A stretch of 64,000 bases of DNA, taken from the NCBI GenBank assembly GCA_034401795.1, contig CM067372.1:39170520-39234519 (forward strand). The letters run 5' to 3'. A model generated the notes under the pieces. It was not told where the DNA came from and searched no databases. It saw nothing but the letters and a program-made list of their open reading frames with translations. The stretch is from Chaetoderma sp. LZ-2023a (lineage: Eukaryota > Mollusca > Caudofoveata > Chaetodermatida > Chaetodermatidae). The stretch's first letter is position 1. Every line of letters starts with the position of its first letter. Positions 51,946 through 62,617 of this stretch are shown here, piece by piece. A program made the translations under genes and the position numbers.

Positions 51946-52947
51946 GAGCAACACCCTGACACAAAGCAAAATACTGGTGGCTTCTGAAAATGCCAGTTTT
52001 TCCAAGCAGGTATCCTGTCACCCTCTGTACACTTATACACTTTATGTGTTCACAGAGCTTAACTTCACATCTTAGCGATATTATTGAGTACCTTTAGCCC
52101 CGTTATAGGGGTCAGAACAACAGAGCAAGATAATTTATTATTAAACAACGAGTTGTTTTTAAGTTGACATTGTGTGGGGAGCCAAGCGCATCATATTTGC
52201 TTAATTTATCTGGTTAAAACCTTTCTGAAGCGATCCGGTGGCCTATAATGCAGTTTTCGATGTTTTACATTTTAGGCCTGTGTAAATTCCCACCTCATAA
52301 GCAAATATCTTGTTTCCACTCTGCAGTCGGAGTATTTGTATGAAGCTTGCACTGGTTAAGGCTCTGTGTATCTTTGCAATTATCTGTCTATTTGTCAGTC
52401 TTTGTGTCCTACATTCCACAAATTGACACAGCGGAGATTTGTGATCATGAGCAAACGGATGTTTAACGATTGATAATGTCCCACCAAGGAGAGGAAACTG
52501 ATCATTATGTCACTGAATCAACACTCTTTTTACAAACTTGGCCCAATTGGGATTGCTTAGTAAAAGTATTAAAGCTCATTTACACATTTTAGCTTTGATA
52601 GTCTACAACCTCTACAATATTCATTCCAGAGCTGATCATAGGTTTTAAAAAACATGATTTGAAACCATTGCTTGAACATTTACCATTAGTGGCAATGGGT
52701 GACATAGGGATTAAGAACATATGAATGTATTGAAAGTTCCCGATTAACTGTGGCTCCCATCTTGACATAGTATTCATCCAACATTTCTCGTTGATTCTTC
52801 ATATTTGCACAGCATTCATTGAATAAGTAACTTTATCTACAATTTTAGCGAAGCATTTCTTCTAAGACTCGGGGCCCACCTACGTACTAAAGCATGTACC
52901 CTCTTCCAGCTTCTCACACTCTTGACCATCTGTATTCAAACTGCCTT
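51946..52947. other. Unassigned unique-looking stretch
   Basis: I see no repeat family, microsatellite or convincing exon over this kilobase. Confidence 0.4.
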
Positions 52948-52951
52948 TTAA

Positions 52952-53138
52952 TGGTGATGAGGTGTCAGGAAAATTGAAAGGTTTGCTTAATGAGTGTCCA
53001 TTTGCGGACCAAGGAAAGACTAATTGTGAAAAATAGAATAGTTAAATTTTCAAAAATAGTCTTCTCTTGGCCTGCAAATTTTTGGAATTTTCAAAGACCA
53101 CTGCACAGACTGGTTTTAGCCAGCTTGACCATTTAAAG
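52952..53138. mobile_element. Family B element, core deleted
   Basis: TTAA 52948-52951, right TTAC 53139-53142. TGGTGATGAGGTGTCAGG, GTCCATTTGCGGACCAAGG, AATAGTCTTCTCTTGGCCTG, GTTTTAGCCAGCTTGACC. Confidence 0.75.
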
Positions 53139-53227
53139 GTTACATAATCTTCAAGGTCTGACATGGCCAATAGTGCAGTAATGCATATGGGAGAGTGTGT
53201 GATAATGTGCGTGTGAGAAATTTGAAA

Positions 53228-53290
53228 ACAGAGTTTATTTTGTTTTGTAAGCATGTTAGCTTATTTCTGAGGTATGCTGCAGCAGATGGA
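53228..53290 (+). mobile_element. Family C right-end fragment
   Basis: CAGAGTTTATTTTGTTTTG, TAAGCATGTTAGCTTATTTC, TGAGGTATGCTG match the right end of C1. Confidence 0.5.
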
Positions 53291-54359
53291 CTGTAATATG
53301 ATGGAAAGTTGCCGCTGTCTGTTAAGCTACAACAATCATTCAAATTACTTCACTAAATAGCACTAATCCACTTTGCCTGTTCAGACATATATTTGAGGGT
53401 TCATGATTTTAGGGATTCAAAGTTATTTTTAAATTACTGCTGAGCTTAAATTTTAATTATCAAACTTCAAATTTAAAATATTTATCCTGCTTTAGTGCTT
53501 TGTTTTGAGATTGTGGATAAGATGAATTCAAAATATGCCACCATTTAATTTCTTTTCTTATTGTTGTACAATCTGGTCTTAATCCAAGTTTACTCCGTAA
53601 CATCACATTCACTCATGTTTGTGGATAGAGTACACGTGCTTACACACTTCGGCATTGCACTGTCAGGCATTTCTCTGCGGATCTAAATCTTTTTTCAATA
53701 GGGTGTTATAGAGTACAGTTAGAAATGATGTTTCAGCGTGAAAACTTGTTCTCCGCATTAATCCGTGATATTGAATAGTCCAATAATTCAGGGTGTTCCA
53801 GAGCCCATGTCAAACAACGTCGAGACAGAACGATTCTTCACAACTAACTGTTTGTTGACAGTTGACTGTGTTTGTTACGCCTTGTGTTTGTATGCATTGA
53901 AGCGCCTTTGACTTGCGAACACCGCTGAATTAACCGCTACCTCGCCTCTGTATGAGAAGTGCAAAGAAAGCGGGCAATGTTTGCTTCCAAATTTTCCAGC
54001 ATCCTTCATAAGCCTGCCATAATGCTTAATGCAAAGAATATGACCTGTAATGCCTCCACAACAAAGGTCCCTAAATCCTGCGATTTGTCTACAAGGATCA
54101 CGCTTTCTTGGTGATTGTTTGTGAAAGTTATCAGCAAATTATCACGGCATCTTATTGGTTGTGTGTGAAACAAATGCAGAAATATAAATCTCAAATTATT
54201 GATGGTAATGTTACTCCTGAACTGTGCTGTTTTGCAGTCAGTATATTGAACTACGTTTTACCTGGCTTTACAAAATGAGCTATCGTTATACACTCTCGGT
54301 CATTTGACAAAGGTGGTGGTGGTGGTGGCGGTAATGGTGTCAGAGATTGTGATGACGTC
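53291..54359. other. Unassigned unique-looking stretch
   Basis: Only a short GGTGGTGGTGGTGGTGGCGG run at about 54313-54333. No coding evidence. Confidence 0.4.
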
Positions 54360-54416
54360 ATCAGCGTTATCCACTTTGCATTTAGCTCAACTTAGCAGTT
54401 CATATCTGATATTTGG
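54360..54416 (+). repeat. K-family module, left part
   Basis: ACTTTGCATTTAGCTCAAC, TTAGCAGTTCATATCTGAT, ATTTGG. It is interrupted by a B element and continues at 54571. Confidence 0.75.
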
Positions 54417-54420
54417 TCAA

Positions 54421-54570
54421 CCCTTTAACCCTCAAACCTTTATTTGCCAAATTTACCGCTTGAACCAGTCATTCCAGGGATAAATTTTAAAAAAATTCCC
54501 TTGCAGTGCAAATGGACATTGCTCAAGACCACTACAGCAGCTGTCTTTGGATGATATGAGTGCTAAATGG
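54421..54570. mobile_element. Family B element nested in a K module
   Basis: Flanks TCAA (54417-54420, mutated) and TTAA (54571-54574). CCCTTTAACCCTCAAACC, ACCAGTCATTCCAGGGATAA, GCAAATGGACATTGCTC, ATGAGTGCTAAATGG. The left core arm is deleted. Confidence 0.82.
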
Positions 54571-54580
54571 TTAATCATAT

Positions 54581-55190
54581 GGAACCCAGCATTGGACATA
54601 CACTTCCTTATAACCAAGCATTGGACATATACTTCCTTATAACCCAGCATTAGACCTATCCTTTCTTATAACCCAGCATTGGACATATACTTCCGTATAA
54701 CCCTGCATTAGATATATCCTTTCTTCTAACCCAGCATTGGATATATACTTCCTTATAACCCAGCATTGGACATATCCTTTCTTATAACCCAGCATTGGAC
54801 ATATACTTCCGTATAACCCTGCATTAGATATATCCTTTCTTCTAACCCAGCATTGGATATATACTTCCTTATAACCCGGCATTGGACATATAGTTCCTTA
54901 TAACTCAGCATTGGACATATACTTCCTTATAACCCAACATTGGCCATATACTTCCTTATAACCCAGCATTGGGCATATCCTTCCTTCTAACCCAGCATTG
55001 GACATATACTTCCTTATAAACCAGCATTGGACATATCCTTTCTTATAACCCAGCATTGGACATATACTTCCTTATAACCCGGCATTGGACATATAGTTCC
55101 TTATAACTCAGCATTGGACATATACTTCCTTATAACCCAACATTGGACTTATACTTCCTTATAGCTCAGCATTGGACATATACTTCCCGA
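54581..55190. repeat. 29-bp tandem array, about 21 units, inside a K module
   Basis: The unit is CCCAGCATTGGACATATAC, TTCCTTATAA, with CCTGCATTAGATATATCC and CAACATTGG variants arranged in repeated blocks. The unit corresponds to part of the K module (GACCCGCTTTTGGATGC, AAACTTCTTTATAA at about 55470). The array is bounded on both sides by K sequence. Confidence 0.93.
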
Positions 55191-56040
55191 TAATGAGAGA
55201 ACATGGCCCAATAACATTGGTGTCAAAAGATTTTTCTCAACATTAACATATTGCATTTAGCTCAGCTTGTCATTTCATATATCTTGTTTGGTTAATTATA
55301 CTGGACCCAAACTTGGAGACATATGATGAGAGGACATGATCCAATGACCTTGTGGTAAAATTGTCAGAGATCAAGGGTCTTTGTGCCATTGATTAAAGTA
55401 GTTTTTTCAACATTTTGCATTTAGCTCAACTTAGCAGTTCATATCTCATGTTTGCTTAATCATACTGGACCCGCTTTTGGATGCAAACTTCTTTATAAGG
55501 AAAGGGCATGACCCAGTGATATTTGGGTCAAAATGTCAAACACCAAGTAGCATTTTGTGCTTATCTCAACTTAGCAGTTCATATCTCATGTTTGTTTAAG
55601 CACCCATGACCCATGTTTGGATGAATGCTTCCTGATCACATCCTGGCATGACAAAATCAAGTTGCCATAAACTGTCAAAGATCAAGTTCAGTGTGACAAA
55701 ACTTTATTTTTCTTCAACAATAACATTTTGCATTTAGCTCAACTTAGTGGTTCATATCTGATGTTGGTTTAATCATACTGCATCCATTCTTGAATGCATG
55801 CCTCCCTATAATGACAGGCAGTGGCACATTGAGGTTTGGCTCAAAATGTAACGGTCACTCACTATGTACTTAATAAAAACATGGGGTTTTTTTCAAGAGT
55901 ATCATTTTGTGATTATCTCAGCTTAGCGGTTTATAACTTGGGTTTGCTTAAGTATACTGGAAACAAACTGAGGCACATGCTTACTTGACACAATGATTTT
56001 GGGGTCAGAAGGTCATTGTCACTGGTAGGTGGATAGATAG
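55191..56040 (+). repeat. K-family modular repeat, five modules
   Basis: Modules of about 140-175 bp begin near 55254, 55419, 55558, 55730 and 55905. Each has (G)CATTTAGCTCAACTTAG, CAGTTCATATCTCATGTTTG, TTAATCATACTGGACCC and GACCCAGTGA..TTGGGTCA. The family also occurs at 4557-4895. No frame is conserved. Confidence 0.78.
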
Positions 56041-56087
56041 GTTTCTTGTTAGCCTTGTCTAGTCTATGTAAGTAAAATTATGCCCAC

Positions 56088-56152
56088 ACCCACGCAATCA
56101 CGAGTACACACGTACGCACACGCACGCACGCACATGCACGCACGCCCACACA
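56088..56152 (+). repeat. CACG/CACA-rich tract
   Basis: GTACGCACACGCACGCACGC and similar alternating purine-pyrimidine sequence, potentially Z-DNA forming. Confidence 0.8.
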
Positions 56153-56261
56153 TTTATATGAAACGAAGGATAGTACGATGAAAAAATCCATTTGGTGTAC
56201 ATCATTTGCTCTGTGAATTAGCTAGAATGTTACGTTTAAAAAATACCCTGACATATCCATA

Positions 56262-58020
56262 TCTAAGGCCAGGCCTCTAGTGTAGGATCCACATGTAGGG
56301 CCAAGCCTCTAGTAAAGGCTCCACATGGAGGACCAGGCCTCTAGTGTCAATCCATATGTACGGTCAGGCCTCTAGTCAAGGCTCCACATGGAGGACCAAG
56401 CCTCTACTGAAAGCTCCACATGGAGGACAAGCCTCTGGTGACTGCTCCACATGGAGGACCATGCCTTGAGTGAAGGCTCCATGTGGAGGGGCAGACCTCT
56501 AGTGAAGGATCCACATTCAGGACCAGGCCTGTAATGATGGCTCCACATGTAGAACCAGGCCTTTAGTGGAGGCTCCACATGGAGGACCAGACCTAGTAAC
56601 GGCTCCACATGTAGAGCAAGGCCGCTAGTGATGGCTCCACATGGAGGGGCAAGCCTTTCCTGAAGGCTCCACATGGAGGGCCAGGCCTTTAGTGAAGGCT
56701 CCACATGTGTGTCCAGGCCTGTGGTGAAGGATCCACATGTATGACCTGGCCTATAGAGAAGGCTCCACATAGAGGATAATAACTCTAGTGAAGGCTCCAC
56801 ATGGAGGATCAGGCTTCTAGTGAAGGCTCCATATGGAGGGCCAGACCTCTAGTGAAGGCTCCACATGGAGGACCAGGCTTCTAGTGACGGCTCCATATGG
56901 AGGACCAGACCTTTAGTGATGGGTCCTCATGGAGGACCAGGCCTCTAGTGAATGTTCCACATGGAAGACCAGGCCTCTAGTGAAGACTCCATGTGGAGGG
57001 CCAGACCTCTAGTGAAGGATCGACATTCAGGACCAGGCCGTAGTGAAGGCTCCAAATGTAGAACCAGACTTCTGGTCAATGCTCCACATGGAGGACTATG
57101 CCTCTGGTGAAGGCTCCACATGTATGATCAGGCCTGTAGTGAAGGATCCACATGTAGGACAAGGCTTCTAGTGAAGGCTGCACATGGAGGAGAATACTTC
57201 TAGTGAAGGCTCCATATGGAAGGCCAGATCTCTAGTTAAGGCTCCACATTGAAGTCGCTAGTGAATGCTGCACATGGAGCACCTGGCCTGTAGTGAGGGC
57301 TCCACATGGAGAGCCATGCCTCTAGTGAAGGCTCCACATGAAGGACCAGGCCTTTAATGAAGGCTCCACATGGAGGGCCAGGCCTTTACTGAATGCTCCA
57401 CATGGAGGGTCAGGCCTCTCGTAAAGGCTCCATATGTAGTACCAGCCTTGCATTCCATATGGAAAACGCTCCAGAGTGCTCTGCGCGTGCAAAATCGGCT
57501 TTTCTCGATTTGTATATTCTATGATATAATGCAAAAACAGCAGATTGTAAAAAGTTTTCGGATGATCAAAACGTTTTGGATTGTTTTCCCAATGGAATGC
57601 AAGGCAGGCCTGTAGTGAAGGATCCACATGTAGGCCTCTAGTAAAAGCTCCACATGGAGGCCTCTAGTGAAGACTCAACATGGAGGCCTCTAGTGAAGGA
57701 TCCACATGTAGAACCATGCCTCTAGTGAAGGCTCCACATTGAGGGCCAGGACTAATGTAGGCTTGAAATGGCGGACCAGGTCCCTAGTGAAGGCTCCACA
57801 TGGAGAGATAGGCGTCTGGTGAAGACTCCATATGGAGGGGCAGGCCTCTAATGAAGGATCCACAGTCGGGACCAGGCCTCTAGTGAAAGCTCCACATGGA
57901 GAACCAGGCCTCTAGTGAAGGCTCCACATGGAGGACAGGCCTCTAGTGAATACTCCATATGGTGGACCAGGCCTATAGTGAAGGCTCCACATTCAGGACC
58001 AGGTCTCTAGTGAAGGCTTG
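56262..58020. repeat. 32-bp tandem array, about 50 units, with one insertion
   Basis: The unit is CTCTAGTGAAGGCTCCACAT, GGAGGACCAGGC, with many single-base and length variants, so it looks older than the 38-bp array. An unrelated inverted-repeat element interrupts it at 57446-57604. Minus-strand frames through it have a Pro/Ser/Trp pattern and no coding support. Confidence 0.92.
57446..57604. mobile_element. 159-bp inverted-repeat element inside the array
   Basis: Ends CCTTGCATTCCATATGGAAA and TTTCCCAATGGAATGCAAGG are inverted repeats of about 22 bp with two mismatches. The array reads ACCAG | CAGGCCTG across it, so CAG (57443-57445, 57605-57607) is a 3-bp target duplication. The interior is AT-rich and non-coding. 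Confidence 0.85.
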
Positions 58021-58039
58021 GCTTGTTGGTATAATTATA

Positions 58040-58440
58040 GTATGACTCAACTTAACATTTTTCCAAAATCAAAATATAATATGCTGTTAAATATGTTAAA
58101 CTCAATTTGATTGATTTAATTTGATTGGAAGCCATTGAAGCTTAACCCTTAGCAATCCGAATTAATCTAAATCAACAGATGAACTGGTGGTTGTAGACAG
58201 CAACATGGTCCACCAAATTTGTTGAAAAGTTTACACCAGTTTCTGTGCTATTGACCTGGTAAAAGATAGAATATTGACATTAGAGTTGTAAGTGTTAAGG
58301 CAGAAATAGCTTCCAATCAAATTAATTTGAATAATATTCAACAGACCATTTCTCATATCGTGTTCAAAATTGTACATGTGAATTTTTTTGTTTTGTAAAC
58401 ATGATAACTTGTTTATGAGCTGTACTGTAGATCAAGACCA
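58040..58440 (+). mobile_element. Family C foldback element, copy C5, split by D2
   Basis: Left: TTTTTCCAAAATCAAAATAT, TTAATTTGATTGGAAGCC, ATTGAAGC. Right: GGCAGAAATAGCTTCCAATC, AAATTAATTTGAATAATATT, CAACAG, TTTTTTTGTTTTGTAAACA, TTATGAGCTGTACTG. Interrupted in the loop by a D element. Confidence 0.78.
58146..58294. mobile_element. Family D foldback element, copy D2, nested in C5
   Basis: TTAA 58142-58145 and 58295-58298. CCCTTAGCAATCCGAATTAA, CAGATGAACTGGTGG, CAGCAACATGGTCCACCAAA, TTTGTTGAAAAGTTTACACC, TAAAAGATAGAATATTGACA, GAGTTGTAAGTG. Related to 26613-26780 in reverse. Confidence 0.85.
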
Positions 58441-58964
58441 TTTGAGCTATTTCTTATTGTGTAACAGTATGTAATGGATATTATGCATGATGATGTAGTA
58501 TTTTAATGTCCATGTCTTCTGTCTGTCAACTCCCTTGCCATAGATAACTGTTTATAGATCCTGAGCAAATAAATTGATTGATGGATTGAAAATGATTATT
58601 AAGTGGCACACTTCCTTAAGGGTGTCCTTATCACTCTCTTCACAGCTTAAGCACACTCTCTTCACATGCTTGACATAGATGGGCTCCTGGGGGGTCCAGT
58701 TTGTCCTAATGCTTATCATAGATATGTTACCATGGAGGGGTCCAAGCTGTCCATGCCTATCATAGTTATGTTACCAGGGAGGGCTCCTTCAGCCCTGGTT
58801 AAGGGTTTGGAGTTCAGGTGTTTCAAGTTTGTCACCTTGCATCCTTAAGCAGATTAATGCTGCATTCTTGGCAAGCCTAAGCTCTAGCTGCTTAACTTGG
58901 AAGTGTGGTGAGTATCATTGATTATTCAACTCTCAGATTCTGCTCCAAATAATAGTAATTCCAG
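58441..58964. other. Unassigned stretch with a short duplication
   Basis: ATGCTTATCATAGATATGTTACCA (near 58712) and ATGCCTATCATAGTTATGTTACCA (near 58754) are a 42-bp-spaced pair. Nothing else recognised. Confidence 0.4.
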
Positions 58965-59056
58965 TGTTATTAAAAAAAAATCTGTTCTTGATCGGAAAAT
59001 GTTCATTTTCTATGTGAAAGTTTAAATTTTCTTGAGCAAATTTTACCATTGATATG
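58965..59056. mobile_element. Family B right-half fragment
   Basis: TCTGTTCTTGATCGGAAAAT, GTTCATTTTCTATGTGAAAG, TTTAAATTTTCTTGAGCAAA, ending at CTAA (59057-59060), where an F element begins. Confidence 0.6.
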
Positions 59057-59060
59057 CTAA

Positions 59061-59264
59061 CTGTCTGCTTGCTGCAAGCCACCAGACAATAATTTCAATG
59101 GTCAATAACTCTGGACCTACTTAATATTTTGAAAACAATTTGACTGAGAGTTGTTGGTGGCTTAGCCACAAACAACGTTCAGTCAAATTACTTTCAAAAT
59201 ATTCCGCATGTCCAGGGTTAAACACGATGGAAAATGTAGTCTGCAGAAATTGGCATGCGGTCAG
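59061..59264 (+). mobile_element. Family F foldback element, copy F3
   Basis: CTAA 59057-59060 (mutated) and TTAA 59265-59268. CTGTCTGCTTGCTGCAAGCC, CCAGACAATAATTTCAATGG, core GAGAGTTGTTGGTGGCTTAG and complement, GTCTGCAGAAATTGGC. 204 bp, like F1 and F2. Confidence 0.82.
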
Positions 59265-59319
59265 TTAAATACTGTGTAGCCTGGCTTAAACATAATGTAG
59301 AGTAATATGTAGAATGTAA

Positions 59320-59500
59320 ACCCTTTAATAGTCAAGAAAAAGAACATTCCTGTCTTAATGAATGTCCATTTACAGGATAAGACAATAATACATTTGAGAA
59401 TCTTTCTAATGGAATGGCCAGCTCGATAACTCTGCCAATTGACATACCTCGAGGGCACTACAGAAGCCATTTTGGGTCAACTTAACCAGTAACTGAGTAA
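59320..59500. mobile_element. Family B element (diverged)
   Basis: CCCTTTAATAGTCAAGAAAA, GTCCATTTACAGGATAAGAC, ATGGAATGGCCAGCTCG, GGGCACTACAGAAGCC, GGGTCAACTTAACC. One core arm is lost. Confidence 0.65.
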
Positions 59501-60073
59501 GCCTGTCCTCATTATGGCATTCTTAACTGACATTCATACAGGCAAATCCAAACTTAAAATACATCCTGGGAATGGAGAGACGGGGAGCGAGGGAGGGAGG
59601 GAGGCTGGATGTCTCAGACAGGTCATCATTATTTCTAAAGCGGGTACTAAATACACATTGCATCATAAACTCATAAATGTTATTTATAACGCAAACTACA
59701 GCTATTGTACATATTACACAATTGACCTCTAAGTTTTGGCACATATTCGCCAGACTGCTTATTGCCTCATAATACTGATTTACCAGAATGAGACAAGATA
59801 GTTGATTCGGATTCTTAACAATCTTCTATCGCAGTCCAATATCGTGGGCGAAAGAAAGCTTTCCACTTGTCCTTATATCCGTTGGAATTTGTTATTCAGA
59901 TAGCAGCTTCTTGGGAGTATGACCTTTATCTAAATCACTCCTGCAGGAACTCTTTATTTCGGCTACATGGCTGAGTATTTTGGCATGTTTTCACTATTCA
60001 GTTACAGTAAGAATCTTGTCCAGGAAATGTGCTTTCTGATCATGGCCTAAAATAAGTGTCTGATCTTAACCAT
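59501..60073. other. Unassigned stretch with GAGG patch
   Basis: GAGCGAGGGAGGGAGGGAGG at about 59586-59605. The overlapping plus and minus frames at 59514-59744 have no support. Confidence 0.4.
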
Positions 60074-60077
60074 TTAA

Positions 60078-60317
60078 CCCTTTAAGCCTTAAATTTCTTC
60101 AAGAAAGTTTCAATTTTCTGAAAGAAAATGTTAATTTGCAGACCAGGAGAATATTTTAAAATATTTACTACTCCAATGACTGGCTCGGTTATGACTGGCC
60201 CAGTCATTCCAATTGTAAATTTTCTAATTTTGAAAGATTTTCTACTCTTGGTCTGCAAATGCAGATTTGTCAAGACTACTGCAGAGACCGTTTTTGGATG
60301 ATATGAATGTTACAGGG
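60078..60317. mobile_element. Family B foldback element
   Basis: TTAA 60074-60077 and 60318-60321. CCCTTTAAGCCTTAAATTTC, GCAGACCAGGAG, core ACTCCAATGACTGGCTCGG / TGGCCCAGTCATTCCAATTG, ATGAATGTTACAGGG. The right TTAA is shared with the next element. Confidence 0.83.
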
Positions 60318-60321
60318 TTAA

Positions 60322-60520
60322 TGACCAAATTTTGTTTTTAAATCATTTGCTTATTGAATGCTAATTTTCAGACCAAGAGACGGCTATTTCTGAAAATTTA
60401 ACGCTGGAATGACTGGTTCGATAACAAAGCTAGTAATTACAGTGACAAATTTTCAAAAGTAATCTTGTCCTGTAAATTGGCATTGCTCAAGACTGGTTTT
60501 GACTGGCTTTGCCATGAAAG
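60322..60520. mobile_element. Family B foldback element, right end decayed
   Basis: TGACCAAATTTTGTTTTTAA, CAGACCAAGAGACGGC, core CGCTGGAATGACTGGTTCG / AAGCTAGTAATTACAGTG, GGTTTTGACTGGCTTTGCC. Confidence 0.75.
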
Positions 60521-60542
60521 AGTTGTCTGAAACCTTAACATC

Positions 60543-60882
60543 GCCATTTCAAGCCCTGTATATAAGAATGGTCATTTCAAGCCCTGTATATAAGAAAGGT
60601 CATTTCAAGACCTGTATATAAGAAAGGTCATTTCAAGACCTGTATATAAGAAAGGTCATTTCAAGACCTTTATAAAGAAAGGCCATTTCAAGACCTGATT
60701 ATAAGAAAGGTCATGTCAAGACCTTATTATAAGAAAGGTCATTTCAAGACCTGTATATAAGAAAGGTCATTTCAAGACCTGTATATAAGAAAGGTCATTT
60801 CAAGACCTGTATATAAGAAAGGTCATTTCAAGACCTGTATATAAGAAAGGTCATTTCAAGACCTGTATATAAGAAAGGCATT
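60543..60882. repeat. 28-bp tandem array, 12 units
   Basis: The unit is AGGTCATTTCAAGACCTG, TATATAAGAA. Each unit has a small hairpin (AGGTC / GACCT). The first units differ (GCCCTG); two in the middle are variants (TTTATAAAG, TTATTATAAG). Confidence 0.95.
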
Positions 60883-61189
60883 GAATCTATGAAGTGCATG
60901 CACAGCAGACAGGAAAGAATTGATGAGTACCGGTAAGGAGGGATTCAGTTATGCTTGAAAGGTTAACATTTAATTTGAAATCCTGCTTATATCACCATAC
61001 CCCCACCAAATCCTATTAACTAACAGCCTATGTTCTCTGCCTACCCCAAACCTTTGAATTATCGGCTTTAAGTGGTCTCTGCCTTGCCACCCCATTGAAT
61101 TAACAGCTTAATATATTGTTTAATCAAAGCTGCGTCTGGCCCATTAAGTGATATAGAATAGTAAAAGATAAATGTCTTACAATGTACAG
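60883..61189. other. Unassigned stretch
   Basis: Nothing recognised. Confidence 0.35.
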
Positions 61190-61290
61190 AATATTTTTTG
61201 AATATTTTGAAATCAATTTCACTGATGGTACTAATGGTTCCAGATAATTTAGTTTCTAAATGTTCATCAGCTTTCCTCTATAGTTGTATT
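61190..61290. mobile_element. A-type palindromic core fragment
   Basis: TTTTGAATATTTTGAAATCA, TTAGTTTCTAAATGTTCATC, CTATAGTTGTATTGA. Loop rearranged. Confidence 0.5.
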
Positions 61291-61357
61291 GATTAATATG
61301 CTGATAGCTGGATTATAGGCTTGGAACAGTATTCAACTTGATCGAAATATCCACTCT

Positions 61358-61410
61358 CCCCTCTCCGCCCCCTCCCCCTCCTGGCCCCCCCCCCTCCCCT
61401 CCCCTACACC
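61358..61410 (+). repeat. C-rich pyrimidine tract
   Basis: CCCCTCTCCGCCCCCTCCCC followed by further C runs. Confidence 0.8.
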
Positions 61411-61559
61411 ATTTGAAGTGTGGATCCCTATCATGTAAGAGCTGGGCTAAAATTGTATTACTATGCATTGCATGTGAGGTGATCAAACCTCGGTTGATGA
61501 GCTTTTTTCGCGTTTAACCATCCAAATTCCAGTATCTAAGTTTGAAGAAACGTATGGAG

Positions 61560-61670
61560 GGAAGCTGTTGAATATTTTGAAACTAATTGAACTGGAACCT
61601 GTAGCTGCCATGGCTAGAAACAGGTCGCAGTAAAATTACCTTAAAATATTTGATAGATTTCCGTACATCA
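61560..61670. mobile_element. A/E-type palindromic core fragment
   Basis: AGCTGTTGAATATTTTGAAA, CTGGAACCTGTAGCTGCC, AAACAGGTCGCAGTAAAATT. Ends not found. Confidence 0.55.
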
Positions 61671-62474
61671 GAGAGAATTTGTTGTTTGTACCCTAACCCT
61701 GTGGTGTGTGAAGGTTACCAGATTAAAAAATCAGACTATGGGGAGATAATCCTGGGTAGAGTGCAAGCATCCTTTCTTATTGTAATCATAATAAAGTGTA
61801 GTTTCTGTTGTGTGTATGTTTGAAGGCTCATCTTTCACTTATATTACCTGTTGTTTATGTTTATAATATGTTAAGTATTAAGCATTTTCTTTATTCATTA
61901 AAATTGTCTGCCTCTCTCATCATTATGTAACATTCTTCATCCTTTCTTCGTTATTTTAGCAAGCTCTCTCAGGCAAGGGCTTCCCACATAAAGAGCTGTA
62001 TTTTATGTGTTTTACTGATATTCGGGAGTATTCATCCAGCCTTGGCATCTTGTCAGATCACTTTATGTAGAGGATTTTATTTCTATTCTCCAAGATTCTG
62101 CATTTGCTCTGTCTGCTATAGAATTGTTGTCGAATCTGCGTCTAATTTCTTTGTCTGGTAAATTCTACGCACTTATAAAACGATTCCTGGCAAAGTTATG
62201 CGCAATTTCTGGTAAGTAGAAAAATTAGATGATTTGATGCCATTATATGGTAATTAATTCCCTTTGTGGTTCATCATCAATATCACTGGCCATCATTCAC
62301 CTAGTGTAGCATATGCGTGTGTTTTGTTACGAAGGATGAGAACCGGAGTTTAGATTCCTACACCAGAAAAACTGTTTTTATTCAGTAGTCCAACAAACAG
62401 ACCTAAAGCCATCCATAAATGGCCAAATTGCCAAACCATACATCCATCTTTTCTTTTTGCTTTTTGCTTTTTCT
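61671..62474. other. Unassigned stretch
   Basis: AATAAA at about 61789 and a pyrimidine-rich TTTGCTTTTTCTTTTACAG at 62462-62480 resemble gene signals but have no associated frame. Confidence 0.4.
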
Positions 62475-62560
62475 TTTACAGCAAATTTTAGAAATGCTCA
62501 TTTGCAGGAGTAAAGAAGCATAATTTTGAAAACTTACCATTGGAACGACTGGCTCTGTGT
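62475..62560. mobile_element. Family B left-half fragment
   Basis: ATGCTCATTTGCAGGAG, AAAACTTACCATTGGAACGA, CTGGCTCTG. Right half missing. Confidence 0.5.
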
Positions 62561-62617
62561 ATAGTCTTTGTTTAGCCCGCTGTTGGAGATCCTTGATGAG
62601 ACAAATGTATTATAATT

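Noticed and set aside
56372-57627. Minus-strand frames of 100-140 codons with repeated HVEPSLKAW-like text
   Set aside because: Translation of the 32-bp array; the register is lost at length variants and at the inserted element.
62462-62482. Strong 3' splice-site lookalike (TTTGCTTTTTCTTTTACAG)
   Set aside because: It leads directly into a family B fragment with stops; no exon follows.
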